A stretch of DNA of 64,000 bases from Desulfonatronum thiosulfatophilum (lineage in GTDB: Bacteria > Desulfobacterota > Desulfovibrionia > Desulfovibrionales > Desulfonatronaceae): positions 62,001 through 126,000 of the forward strand of contig NZ_FMXO01000014.1 in assembly GCF_900104215.1 (NCBI RefSeq). Reading direction: 5' to 3'. A model generated the notes under the pieces. The model was not told the DNA's origin. It saw only the letters and a list, made by a program, of their open reading frames with translations, and searched no databases. The position numbers and the translations under genes were made by a program. Below are positions 27,788 through 36,392 of the stretch, in pieces; position 1 is the stretch's first letter, and every line of letters begins with the position of its first letter.

Positions 27788-28390
27788 TTGTCAGTATCCG
27801 ATATTCTCTTTGCAGCATTGCTTACGCCTCTGCTGCCAACAGCCCTCATCCTGATGAGCGCTTGGCTTGTCCGGCGGCTTGACGACCGGGGCATGTACGC
27901 TGTTTTTCCTTTCTCCGGACTGCCCATCGCCGCCGGGATCATTTTTTGCTGGGCCATGCTTACGGCAATGCATATTCCTCGGTCATTTACGGTTCAGGGC
28001 ATCTGGTTCTCAACCTACTGGGCTCTTACTCCCATGGAACTCTATCTGCTCTGGCTTTCTCCCCTGGCTATGTATCAGGCATGGATTGCCGGCATGGCAG
28101 TGCTTTTTTCGGAAGTTCTCAAATTCAGTTGGCTCGCGGCATCATTTCTGACAATTCTTATTGTGGCGATCGCGGTAGCCGGATTAGCTTGGCGCAATCG
28201 TCAAGCCTGGCGTGGAATCGCCCTTTTTTTCTTGCTCGCCCTGACTGCCGCATCATGGTTTTATCTTTCCGTGATCTTGATTGCTTGGCTGGTGCACTGG
28301 CTGAATTTCTGGTTGCTGCTGCTGATCTTTGCCGTGCTTTACTTCATAGGAGCAAAATCATTTTATAATATATTGCGGCATCCGTTATAG
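27788..28390 (+). CDS. Hypothetical polytopic membrane protein
   Basis: About 200 residues with six predicted transmembrane helices, rich in Trp and Leu (LAASFLTILIVAIAVAGLAW near the middle). No family recognised. The start is doubtful: TTG 27788 with AGAGA upstream is chosen because it lies just before the first helix. The frame is open back to ATG 27566, but that would overlap the preceding gene by 65 bp and add a polar stretch. It lies inside the exported-protein cluster. Confidence 0.6.
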   Translation: MSVSDILFAALLTPLLPTALILMSAWLVRRLDDRGMYAVFPFSGLPIAAGIIFCWAMLTAMHIPRSFTVQGIWFSTYWALTPMELYLLWLSPLAMYQAWIAGMAVLFSEVLKFSWLAASFLTILIVAIAVAGLAWRNRQAWRGIALFFLLALTAASWFYLSVILIAWLVHWLNFWLLLLIFAVLYFIGAKSFYNILRHPL

Positions 28391-28461
28391 ATTTACATCC
28401 AAATGCTTAAAAGATCCCGCCCGAGGCAATCTTATTGCGCGTGTTGGTGATCGTGGATAGG

Positions 28462-28524
28462 ATGATCAAAATTTTAACATGTCTATTCATTCTCCTTGTC
28501 CTTCAGGATTCAGCTCAGGGATGA
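28462..28524 (+). pseudogene. Lone signal-peptide-like fragment
   Basis: A 20-codon frame reads MIKILTCLFILLVLQDSAQG then stops. It looks like an N-terminal secretion signal without a mature protein, preceded by a GGATAGG ribosome-like site. It could be the remnant of another small exported protein of this cluster, or chance. Confidence 0.3.
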
Positions 28525-28568
28525 AGGATTTTGAGTAGCTCGGCAGCTGACATCTCAGCAGGACTACG

Positions 28569-29030
28569 ATGGACGTATGTGATCCTCGCAATTTTAAAAT
28601 AATAGTCGCCTTAACGATCTGCTTGTTTTTTTCGACGTATCCGGTTCAAGCACAAGATTCGGAATACACGGACGGCATGAATTCTGATGAATCACCGAAT
28701 CTTGCCGAACCGTACCCATTAATGCGCCGAATGGGAGAGGCCTGTTTTTTTGGTGCTGGGGCTGGATCCGCCAGCACCTTGATCTCCAGCCTGCCTCTTG
28801 CCGGACAAGGGCTGTCCGTCTCCGCCACATTCGGCATTGCAGTCGGCGCCGCCGCCCTGGGATGCGTGGTCGGATTTGCCGGAGCATCTGCTTCCAGTTT
28901 GTTTACCAACTGGTGGTGGGACCAGGGATTGGAATGGGCGCCAACCTGGAACAACACCGAACAACCTGCAGGTCTTGCAGGCGTATTCGACGAGCAGAGT
29001 ATTAGGCAACCCATTTCTGAATATAATTGA
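28569..29030 (+). CDS. Small exported glycine/alanine-rich protein (third of the set)
   Basis: A 153-residue protein with a signal peptide (about residues 10-29, ending YPVQAQ), a short polar stretch, two hydrophobic Gly/Ala/Ser-rich segments (ACFFGAGAGSASTLISSLPL and FGIAVGAAALGCVVGFAGAS) and a polar Trp-containing tail. It shares the layout, and the Cys-Gly-Ala pattern, with the protein at 30182. No family recognised. It precedes the TPR gene by 18 bp. Confidence 0.7.
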   Translation: MDVCDPRNFKIIVALTICLFFSTYPVQAQDSEYTDGMNSDESPNLAEPYPLMRRMGEACFFGAGAGSASTLISSLPLAGQGLSVSATFGIAVGAAALGCVVGFAGASASSLFTNWWWDQGLEWAPTWNNTEQPAGLAGVFDEQSIRQPISEYN

Positions 29031-29048
29031 AACCGAGAGGGCCAAGCC

Positions 29049-30140
29049 ATGTTCCTGACCACATTATTGACAAGCGGCACCTCCGTCTTGGTGCTCGCGG
29101 CCATGCTGGCCACTGATCCGGTTTCCATTCGCAAGTTCTCCGTGCCGGCCTATGCCGAATACCATGGTTATTCCGGCGAAATTGTCAGCAAATTTCTACG
29201 AGAACGAATCCGGCACATTGCCCAAGAGGCAGGAACAGCTCGTGGTGAAGTGCTCAGCGTGTTTCACGACGACGTGTCGGCCATCGAAATTCTGGCCGAA
29301 CGGCTGCAGCTAGGTGGACTTGTGGATGCGGTACAAGAGTTCATGAATCTGCAGGTTTATTCGGTAGGGGGATACCTCCTGCTCGAGAACGGAGAAATGA
29401 AAATTGGAACCCGCGTGGAAACGGCCAAAGGAGAAGTGTTTTTCTTGTCCGCCAGCGGTGGTCGTGACATTCGGACACTCATCAACAAAATGGCTGAAAT
29501 GTTTGTTGAACGTGTGGACCCGTACGTTCTGGCCCTGTATTATTTTCGGAAAGAATATCCCTCGGGAAATTTTGTCGATGCCCCTGCTCTTGTGGAACAT
29601 TGTATCAGCGTGTTGCCCACCCCTCAGAAGCAGTGGCCGATGCTGCTCAAGGGACGCATGGCGTATCGTGCCGGACAATATGAAGAGGCCATAGCATCAT
29701 ATCAAAGAGCTTTGGCTCTGGATCCTGATTTTGCCTTTGCCTTGGCGCGCTGGGGCGAAGCCTTGGTGGCCATGGGGGATGTGCAGGGAGGACTCGATAA
29801 TATGCGGCTGGCAGTATCGAAAAAGAACGCTACGGCGGTAATTTTTCAGCTTTTGGGGGACACGCTGGCTCGCAACAGCTTTCCGGAAGAGGCCCGTGAG
29901 GCATATATTCAGGGGTTGCAAGAGACTCCTGATGATCCGGGACTTCAAATCAGTTTGGCGCGCTTATATCTCGATCACCGACAGCCCGAACCTGCTCTTG
30001 CCCTTCTGGAAAAGGCCGTCATCAAAAGGGGCGACGATGTCGAGACACACATCCTACTTACTCAGGCTCTGCAGGGCGTAATAACGCATCGTCGGGCGGC
30101 TTTGAATTATGATTCACAATTTTCCACGGCAACGCGGTAA
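29049..30140 (+). CDS. Exported TPR-repeat protein
   Basis: A 363-residue protein with a short N-terminal hydrophobic segment (about 3-20). An alpha/beta region follows to about residue 190, with a central part (GYLLLENGEMKIGTRVETAK) of unknown fold. Four to five TPR motifs run from about 200 to 345 (GRMAYRAGQYEEAIASYQRA, then DTLARNSFPEEAREAYIQG). TPRs suggest a scaffold for protein contacts, probably in the periplasm. It is flanked on both sides by small glycine-rich exported proteins. Confidence 0.75.
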   Translation: MFLTTLLTSGTSVLVLAAMLATDPVSIRKFSVPAYAEYHGYSGEIVSKFLRERIRHIAQEAGTARGEVLSVFHDDVSAIEILAERLQLGGLVDAVQEFMNLQVYSVGGYLLLENGEMKIGTRVETAKGEVFFLSASGGRDIRTLINKMAEMFVERVDPYVLALYYFRKEYPSGNFVDAPALVEHCISVLPTPQKQWPMLLKGRMAYRAGQYEEAIASYQRALALDPDFAFALARWGEALVAMGDVQGGLDNMRLAVSKKNATAVIFQLLGDTLARNSFPEEAREAYIQGLQETPDDPGLQISLARLYLDHRQPEPALALLEKAVIKRGDDVETHILLTQALQGVITHRRAALNYDSQFSTATR

Positions 30141-30181
30141 CTCCTAACCAGGTTCGCCATGACCTCATCAAAGGTGAAATC

Positions 30182-30592
30182 ATGAAAAGTACGATCGCTA
30201 TGTGTATGGCAGTCTGGCTGTGGCTCGCAAATCCTGCTCTGGCGGGAGCCACTACGACGGGAGAAGAGTTCCTACAGGGGACCGGGACCGCCTGTCTTGT
30301 TGGCGGAGCGGTTATGGGAGTCGCGGCCCTGTCCGTTGGACCGACTGTCGTTGGCGCTTTGACCGGAGGGACGATGGTAATGCCGGCATCCGTGACAACA
30401 ACCGGCGCAACGCTACTTGGATGCAGTGCCGGCGCAGCGGCTGCCATAACCTATTATTCGATCAACTGGGCTTATGAAACCTTCTTTCGGGCATCGGAAT
30501 TTCCACTGCTCTACCCGCCACTTGCCCGGGACCTGAATATTATCATGGACATGGACGAGGGAATCATCACGCAAGCCGCGGAGGAAAAATAA
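30182..30592 (+). CDS. Small exported glycine/alanine-rich protein (fourth of the set)
   Basis: A 136-residue protein with a signal peptide (WLWLANPALA-G) and two hydrophobic glycine-rich segments (GTACLVGGAVMGVAALSVG and VTTTGATLLGCSAGAAAAI), followed by an aromatic stretch and an acidic tail. It has the same layout as the protein at 28569. Last gene of the plus-strand series; it meets the minus-strand series tail to tail. Confidence 0.7.
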   Translation: MKSTIAMCMAVWLWLANPALAGATTTGEEFLQGTGTACLVGGAVMGVAALSVGPTVVGALTGGTMVMPASVTTTGATLLGCSAGAAAAITYYSINWAYETFFRASEFPLLYPPLARDLNIIMDMDEGIITQAAEEK

Positions 30593-30641
30593 GAAACCAG
30601 CGGTAAGGGGTCCGCCGACGAGAAAGATTACCCTGACGTAT

Positions 30642-31694
30642 CTACCTGAGCAGCCCTATCATGACCAGAAAGCTGCGACTTGCATCGAGGAACTTGTCGA
30701 AAAAACTTTCGCCTTTTCCACCATTGCCATTACCATTGTCAGCTGACACGACCTTGGTCTCGATGCGGTCATTTACATTGACGTCCGCCAATGCATTGTA
30801 GAGTGCATAGATCAATTCGTCGGCGCCTTCCCGAGGCATGGCCAAAACGAAAGGATCACAAACCGTTTCATACACCTGAGGGTTTTGCCAGAACCATGCC
30901 CGATCAATCACCACATGTCCCGGGCTCAATCGATCGTGGTGCTTGAAAAGATACATGGGTACAGGCAGGAGCCGCAGTTTTTTCTCTTTCACAAAAGCCA
31001 CAACATCCGCCATTTCACCGGACACTCCGAGGCGAGGCGCATCAATGACCAGCACATCCGAATCACTGGAGATAAGTCGCTGCACCGCGATATGGGTGGG
31101 CCTGACCGTCAGCGCGACATCCGTTGCCAGCGGAAATGTTTCAAGAATGCGTTCAAATTTTCGCTTGGCAGCCGGGCTGACAGCCTCCACCCGGAGTGGT
31201 TGCGTCGAGCCGTAGTTGAGATCGGAAAAACCATTCCACAGCGCATCCTGCCGCACTGCCAGGAGCATGCAGGATGCCGGCCCCACCTCTAGCAGTTCCA
31301 GACCAAGCTCCGCGGCTCCCAGATCCAAAGCGCTGGAACGATGGACCAAGGCCAATCGGCCGGGTGCCACGGCCACAGCTCGCAAACCAAGCTCCGGCTC
31401 CACGCGTAACGTCGTGAACGGTGCTAGACGTAGAAGGCTGTGCAGCAGCGGTGGGACAAGACGAGCCTCCCATTCGGCACTCAGCGGCTCAACCAGAAGC
31501 TGAAACAGCGGATGTGCCGACTGCACATCCGCATCCAACAAAATATAACCATCGGAACGCTCATGGGGTGGAGTATTTTCCTTCGGTCTGACCATCACAC
31601 TGGGATCATCCTCAGCATTCAGGGTCCCGACATTCATTGACGCGAACAGAGAACAAACCGCCAAAGCGTACATTAATCGTTTCATAATGTTCAA
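30642..31694 (-). CDS. Probable periplasmic substrate-binding protein
   Basis: A 350-residue protein with a signal peptide (about residues 5-28, ending TLNA). The alternating strands and helices, with YILLDADVQSAHPLF at the start and SDVLVIDAPRLG in the second lobe, suggest a type 2 periplasmic binding fold such as the TAXI/NMT1 families, but no family signature is firm. A hydrophobic C-terminal helix (SRSFLVMIGLL) might anchor it. Its start overlaps the DUF6524 gene stop by 4 bp. Confidence 0.55.
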   Translation of the reverse strand: MNIMKRLMYALAVCSLFASMNVGTLNAEDDPSVMVRPKENTPPHERSDGYILLDADVQSAHPLFQLLVEPLSAEWEARLVPPLLHSLLRLAPFTTLRVEPELGLRAVAVAPGRLALVHRSSALDLGAAELGLELLEVGPASCMLLAVRQDALWNGFSDLNYGSTQPLRVEAVSPAAKRKFERILETFPLATDVALTVRPTHIAVQRLISSDSDVLVIDAPRLGVSGEMADVVAFVKEKKLRLLPVPMYLFKHHDRLSPGHVVIDRAWFWQNPQVYETVCDPFVLAMPREGADELIYALYNALADVNVNDRIETKVVSADNGNGNGGKGESFFDKFLDASRSFLVMIGLLR

Positions 31695-32104
31695 AGCCTC
31701 TTGCTGATGTCGTCGGAATCTACCTGTCCAGATAACCGGGTGCGCAACGCGGACCAGGAAACCCCAAGTGTGAGGGCAAAGCTGAAGAAAAGAGTTACAT
31801 ACAGAATAAACATGTCCAAATTGACCAGGGAGACCCAGCCCATTCTGGGCAAAGTCACGGCCACGGAGGTGACAACCAGAGTCAACACTAAGGCTCCAGA
31901 CAGTCCCATGGAGCGAAACGTGAGACGGACAAAGATCATGTTCAGAGCAAAAAGAATCAATCCAATGGAAATCTTAAGGCTGATTTCGACATCCGAGGTC
32001 GTTGCCCAGTGATAGTATGAGCGTCCGCTCGGATTGTAGGTTCCCAGCACAATACCCGCGATGAGCATCCATCGCAGCAATACGCTGTACACGCCGAACT
32101 TCAT
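31691..32104 (-). CDS. DUF6524 family membrane protein
   Basis: A 137-residue protein with about four transmembrane helices. GTYNPSGRSYYHW after the first helix and RLTFRSMGLSGALVL before the third are as I know them from DUF6524. The family's function is unknown. It lies 4 bp after the DUF4239 gene and overlaps the binding-protein gene by 4 bp, so the three form one operon. A distant homologue is at 27211. Confidence 0.75.
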   Translation of the reverse strand: MKFGVYSVLLRWMLIAGIVLGTYNPSGRSYYHWATTSDVEISLKISIGLILFALNMIFVRLTFRSMGLSGALVLTLVVTSVAVTLPRMGWVSLVNLDMFILYVTLFFSFALTLGVSWSALRTRLSGQVDSDDISKRL

Positions 32105-32108
32105 CTGT

Positions 32109-32912
32109 CTACCCTCCTCTTCGGCCAGCTATCTGCGTAAGATAATCATGAAAGAGTTCCGGAGGGATCGTCAGTTCGCCGGCAAATGGATACATTAACT
32201 TTGCGGACATAACGATGAGGGAAATAAAGACCACCACCAGCAACGTGCCGAGAATGATGTGCACCTCGAGATAGGGCGTGAAGAGAAACCAGGGCATGGC
32301 AAAGGCAATCAACGTTGCCACCAGTAAAACATAGGACAACTTGCCGCCGAGGATGTCACCCGGGCCAGCCGCAATGCGGTCCGCGCGGTTGAGCATGATG
32401 TGGCGTGCCAACTGCTCCGCCTGAAGAGCGCTTGCCTGGTATTCAACGCCGCTGACCGCGATTTCTCCGACCGCCAGAAAAACGGCATCCAGATGGGCCT
32501 GGGCTTGCGGACTCCAGTCTCCGAAAGTAAGCAGGGGCCACTCTTCTTCTACTACGGTGTGCACATATGCCTCAAGGTGCATTGTCAGGTCTTTTCGGAC
32601 GGAATCCGGCAGACTCCGCACGACCTGATCCAGGGCACGCACGGACATGGCTTCCGTTTTGACCGTAACCTGCATATCCTGGTACATTTCATACGCTGTA
32701 ACCAGAAAAAAACCCAATACAACGGCATACGTCTCCGCCATGTAGTTGACCTTGCCGCTCGCGATCTGACTTTGCATACGCTCTAACGGGGGATACGCGA
32801 TGCGGATCAGAATGATGCCAATTACCGAGAGCACCACAGAAGGTATGGCAAGCACTAGAAATGCTATCAGAAAAGGGGTTACCGCGACCCATTCAAAGAC
32901 GTTTTCGGGCAT
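32109..32912 (-). CDS. DUF4239 (bestrophin-like) membrane protein
   Basis: A 267-residue protein with two N-terminal transmembrane helices (about 10-38 and 58-76), a long soluble helical part (VKTEAMSVRALDQVVRSLPD is typical of DUF4239), and two C-terminal helices (about 193-240). The family is distantly linked to bestrophin channels, but its function is not established. It follows the 147-residue soluble gene by 64 bp and leads into the DUF6524 gene. Confidence 0.8.
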   Translation of the reverse strand: MPENVFEWVAVTPFLIAFLVLAIPSVVLSVIGIILIRIAYPPLERMQSQIASGKVNYMAETYAVVLGFFLVTAYEMYQDMQVTVKTEAMSVRALDQVVRSLPDSVRKDLTMHLEAYVHTVVEEEWPLLTFGDWSPQAQAHLDAVFLAVGEIAVSGVEYQASALQAEQLARHIMLNRADRIAAGPGDILGGKLSYVLLVATLIAFAMPWFLFTPYLEVHIILGTLLVVVFISLIVMSAKLMYPFAGELTIPPELFHDYLTQIAGRRGG

Positions 32913-32976
32913 GCTTACACTTTGGAATGAAATAATATCCAGTTCAGTTGGATTCTGGGTTGATCCATGATTAGGA

Positions 32977-33420
32977 TCAGACTTTCAATTGCGACAAACC
33001 TTTTGTTCGAAACCATCGGCGGGAGCGAAACAGGCCGTTGCCGCGGGGTTTGAGATTGTTGCGCAGTACAGCGTCCTTGACCAATTGCTCGGCATGATCT
33101 TGATCCAGTACATTTCGAGAGAAAGACTGCAACAACATGGAAATACGCGTGAAATCCTTCTTACTCAGACGCCTGGAACGACCGGCTGCCTGCTTGACGA
33201 GCTCATCCAGCACACGCTCGACTTCGGTTTCCACGAAGGCATCACGTGCGGCAGCGGCGCCCAGAACCAGCGCCCTTGCGGAAAAGGGTTCAAGATCGAG
33301 ATCAAAAGTCGCCATCTGCAGCCACTGGGTTTCGTTATCCTTTCCAACCCACTTCCTGCGTACGGCTTGTTCGACCACGAAATCATAAAACCGTCGATAT
33401 CTTTGTTCCGTGTCGGACAC
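32977..33420 (-). CDS. Hypothetical soluble basic protein
   Basis: About 147 residues, no signal or membrane segment, rich in Arg, Lys and Glu; no family recognised. The GTG at 33420 is chosen because GGAG lies upstream and the protein then begins at a plausible helix (SDTEQRYRRFYDFV); the frame remains open to 33543 but that part is low quality. Basic residues cluster at the C-terminus (RSRRWFRTKG). It is first in the minus-strand operon with DUF4239 and DUF6524. Confidence 0.6.
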   Translation of the reverse strand: MSDTEQRYRRFYDFVVEQAVRRKWVGKDNETQWLQMATFDLDLEPFSARALVLGAAAARDAFVETEVERVLDELVKQAAGRSRRLSKKDFTRISMLLQSFSRNVLDQDHAEQLVKDAVLRNNLKPRGNGLFRSRRWFRTKGLSQLKV

Positions 33421-33582
33421 CGTTTCTATCTCCAAATGTTGTGCTGTTTGACATGGCGATCGTCTGGCACTGTTGAATGTACGTCTCGAAATGTACAGAT
33501 CGCTGCAGAGAGAGGTCTTGCCGCCATTGCAAGAATGCGGCACTTTACTTTACAATTGCAATAATGAAAAGGAGCACCTCCA

Positions 33583-33996
33583 ATGAAGTCTTTCTTAATC
33601 CGTGTCAAGGGCGAACGCGACCCCTGGTGGACAGAAGTCAAAAGCCTTCTTTCAGGAAAGGGCATCCGACGTGAATCCCCGGAAGAATTGGCCGTATCTC
33701 GGGCCTTGGAAAAAATAAATTCTCCTCAGGAAATCGTCGGCGGTTCCGCGAAACAGATCCACATCAGCTTGTCTCATGACGGAGAAGGACGGGATCGTGG
33801 CGTGACGGTACTGGCCTATGACGCGTCCACGGCAGGTGGACCACCCAGGGACACAAGCCCAGATGCGGAAATCCAGCGTGACGCAAGCAGGTTTCCGAGA
33901 TTGAGAACCTTTTTCTCATGGTGTGGAAACAGCCCGCGCATCAGCCGGACCTTTGGAAAAGTCCGGCAGTACTGCCGCTTTGAGATATTCTCGTAG
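33583..33996 (+). CDS. Hypothetical protein
   Basis: A 137-residue protein with AAGGAG ahead of its ATG. The first 80 residues (KSFLIRVKGERDPWWTEVKS; then HISLSHDGEGRDRGVTVLAY) look like a folded alpha/beta domain. The remainder is Arg/Ser/Pro-rich and low complexity, so the gene may be truncated or frameshifted after about residue 85. No family recognised; it stands alone, divergent from the gene at 33420. Confidence 0.5.
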   Translation: MKSFLIRVKGERDPWWTEVKSLLSGKGIRRESPEELAVSRALEKINSPQEIVGGSAKQIHISLSHDGEGRDRGVTVLAYDASTAGGPPRDTSPDAEIQRDASRFPRLRTFFSWCGNSPRISRTFGKVRQYCRFEIFS

Positions 33997-34332
33997 CTAT
34001 TCCAATACCGGCTCATGCAGTACGCCGGACGCAATATTAGGTAATCATATGCGATGCAAGGAAAGCTGTGGATGTATCGGGATCCAACAACGGGAGACGA
34101 AAAGAGGGATGTGATCTGGATACTGTAGTGGTAAGATGTTAAAAAGTTGGCGAAGGAGTGTGCGAGGCCGCAAAATCAAGGCACTCCGGGCCTCAGCTGA
34201 ATAGTTATCAGCAAATCCTGATGCGGACTGGTTCTTGATTCATCTCGCTTTTGATCACGACGACGAGCACGAAGGAACAAGCCATGTCCGAGGAGGTTGG
34301 TCGCATTTTTTTCTTCTACACTGGCGAGCAGA
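33997..34332 (+). other. Intergenic region without recognised gene
   Basis: About 336 bp. It contains only a 21-codon frame at 34284-34349 (MSEEVGRIFFFYTGEQINDL) with GAAGGA upstream, which may be a fragment. No RNA gene, repeat or terminator was seen. It marks the right border of the accessory region. Confidence 0.45.
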
Positions 34333-34884
34333 TTAATGACCTTTATTAATTATTTTGGATGCATCAGGGGCATCAATGCCGGCCAGAGCCGATTCGCCGG
34401 GAGTATTGCTTTTTTTGACCACACTGAACGAACCGTCGGTCTCCAGGACCACGGCTTCAATCTCACCCAGCGCGGCCGTTCCGGAAGTCCGCACGGCTGA
34501 ACGCACCTCATCCCGCGTTACCCGTGCTTTGCGAAGGCTGTCCGTAAGATATGCCCCGCGGTACAGCAGCAGCGCAGGCTCTCCCGTGACCACCTTTCTG
34601 ACCCATTGAGCACGGACGCTCGACCAGGTGACGGCGAACTGGATCCCGATCAGCAGCCCCATAGCCAGCGCGCCTTCCGCAAGACTCACTTCCGGGTTGA
34701 GCAGTATGTTTGCCAGGGTAGATCCCAGCGCGACAGTCACGACAAAATCGAAGGCATTCATCTTGGAAAGCGTTCGCCGCCCCGATATCCGCAGAAAAAA
34801 GACCAAGACAACATAGGCGATACAGCCCACAATAAATGTTCGAAGCAGGGTCTCCCAGTCACTGAAGAAAATGCCTTCCATCAT
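34333..34884 (-). CDS. DUF421 (YetF-like) membrane protein
   Basis: About 183 residues with three N-terminal transmembrane helices followed by a soluble DUF421 domain. The segment FLRISGRRTLSKMNAFDFVV is the family hallmark, and the C-terminal part has VTRDEVRSAVR and IEAVVLETDGSFSV as in YetF proteins. Function not established. GGAGG lies just upstream of the double ATG at 34884/34881; the second gives better spacing. Confidence 0.88.
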   Translation of the reverse strand: MMEGIFFSDWETLLRTFIVGCIAYVVLVFFLRISGRRTLSKMNAFDFVVTVALGSTLANILLNPEVSLAEGALAMGLLIGIQFAVTWSSVRAQWVRKVVTGEPALLLYRGAYLTDSLRKARVTRDEVRSAVRTSGTAALGEIEAVVLETDGSFSVVKKSNTPGESALAGIDAPDASKIINKGH

Positions 34885-35087
34885 CGACCTCCAGAACACG
34901 GTTCGTGCCACAGCCGAAACCAACTTCTGATAAGTCTAAGACCAAACCTCGGCTTGTGAAGAAGTGCGAAATCCGTTCTCCCCCTGATGCTGCTCCGCAT
35001 GCAGGAGGATAAACGCGGGATGTCCTGAAGTCGGCGAAGGGATTTGCTGGGATCTCAAAAAGATGAGTCGGTTGTCTGGTGTTTGGA

Positions 35088-36392
35088 TCAGATCATGTTC
35101 GGGAGGAACAGCGTCAGGGAGGGAAAAGCGAGTAAAATGACGATGCAAAGGATCAGCGCGGCCAGAAATGGCCAGATTCCCCTGAATATGGTTTCCAGGG
35201 GCACATCAGCGGCAATGCCCTTGATGATGTAGACGTTCATGCCCACTGGCGGGGTGATGACGCCCATAGCCACGACCATGACCATGATCACGCCGAACCA
35301 GATCGGGTCGTACCCGAGCACGTTGACCACCACGGGATAAAAGATCGGGATGGTCAACAACACCAGGGCCAGAGCGTCGATGAAAAACCCCAGTACCAGG
35401 TAGATGAGCAGGATCAAGGCCATGACCACATATGCCGGCAGGTCCAGCTGTCCGGCCCAGGTGGCCAGTTCGAAGGGAATACGACTTACGGCCATGAACC
35501 GCCCGAAGATGACCGCGGCGGCCACCAGCAGCATGATCATGGCAGTGGTCCGGGTGGAGTCCGCCAGGGCGCGTTTCAATCCTTCCCAGCGCAATTTGCG
35601 CTGGATGAGGGTCAGGAAAAAAACGCCGCCCGCCCCCACGGCTCCGGCCTCGGTGGGCGTGAACCAGCCGGCGAAAAGCCCTCCCAGGGAAAGCGAAAAG
35701 ATCACGAACACTTCCCAGATTCCGCCTTTGAGCGCGGCAAGTCGTTCTTTCCAGGTAAATTTCGGACCTGCAGGCCCCAAAGCCGGATTGATCCTGGCCA
35801 TGATGAATATGGTGGCCATGTACAGGAACATGAGCACGAAGCCGGGAATGATTCCGGCCAGAAACAGCTTGCCGATGGACTGCTCCGTGGCCATGCCGTA
35901 GACGATGAAGATCACGCTGGGGGGAAACAGCACGCCCAGGGCGCCGCCCGCCGCCACGCTGGCTGTGGAGAGGGTGTCGGCATAGCGGTATTTTTTCATC
36001 TCCGGAATGGCAATCGCGCCGATGGTCGCGGCCGTGGCCGTATTCGAACCGCACACCGCGCCGAAAAGTGCGCACGTGGCCTGAGTGGCGATGGCCAATC
36101 CACCGGGGAAATGCCCCATAGTCCTGTAGGCAAACGTGAACAGCCTGGCTCCGATGCCGGAGTAGAACGCCAGAAACCCCATGAAAATGAACATGGGGAT
36201 GACGCTCAAGGAGTAGGAGGAAAAGGTGGCGTAGAGATCCTTGGAAACGACCCGGAAGGCGGCTTCCGGGGTAATCAGCCAACTGAACCCCAGGAATCCG
36301 GACAGGACCATGGCATAGGCGATGGGCATCCGGACAATCAGCAGCAGGAAGAAAAGTCCGATTCCCCCCAGCCCCACAAGCGTCGCACTCAC
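35088..36392 (-). CDS. dctM: TRAP transporter large permease DctM
   Basis: A 434-residue polytopic protein of the DctM family, the ion-coupled translocation subunit of a TRAP transporter. Typical segments are FGAVCGSNTATAATIGAIAIPEM, PPSVIFIVYG and GVITPPVGMNVYIIKG. Its start overlaps the dctQ stop by 4 bp. Substrate cannot be deduced; by family a C4-dicarboxylate or other organic acid. Confidence 0.95.
   Translation of the reverse strand: MSATLVGLGGIGLFFLLLIVRMPIAYAMVLSGFLGFSWLITPEAAFRVVSKDLYATFSSYSLSVIPMFIFMGFLAFYSGIGARLFTFAYRTMGHFPGGLAIATQATCALFGAVCGSNTATAATIGAIAIPEMKKYRYADTLSTASVAAGGALGVLFPPSVIFIVYGMATEQSIGKLFLAGIIPGFVLMFLYMATIFIMARINPALGPAGPKFTWKERLAALKGGIWEVFVIFSLSLGGLFAGWFTPTEAGAVGAGGVFFLTLIQRKLRWEGLKRALADSTRTTAMIMLLVAAAVIFGRFMAVSRIPFELATWAGQLDLPAYVVMALILLIYLVLGFFIDALALVLLTIPIFYPVVVNVLGYDPIWFGVIMVMVVAMGVITPPVGMNVYIIKGIAADVPLETIFRGIWPFLAALILCIVILLAFPSLTLFLPNMI

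Noticed and set aside
35206-36282. 358-codon frame inside dctM on the same strand
   Set aside because: Shifted reading of dctM giving an Arg/His/Gly-rich product; dctM itself has clear family motifs.
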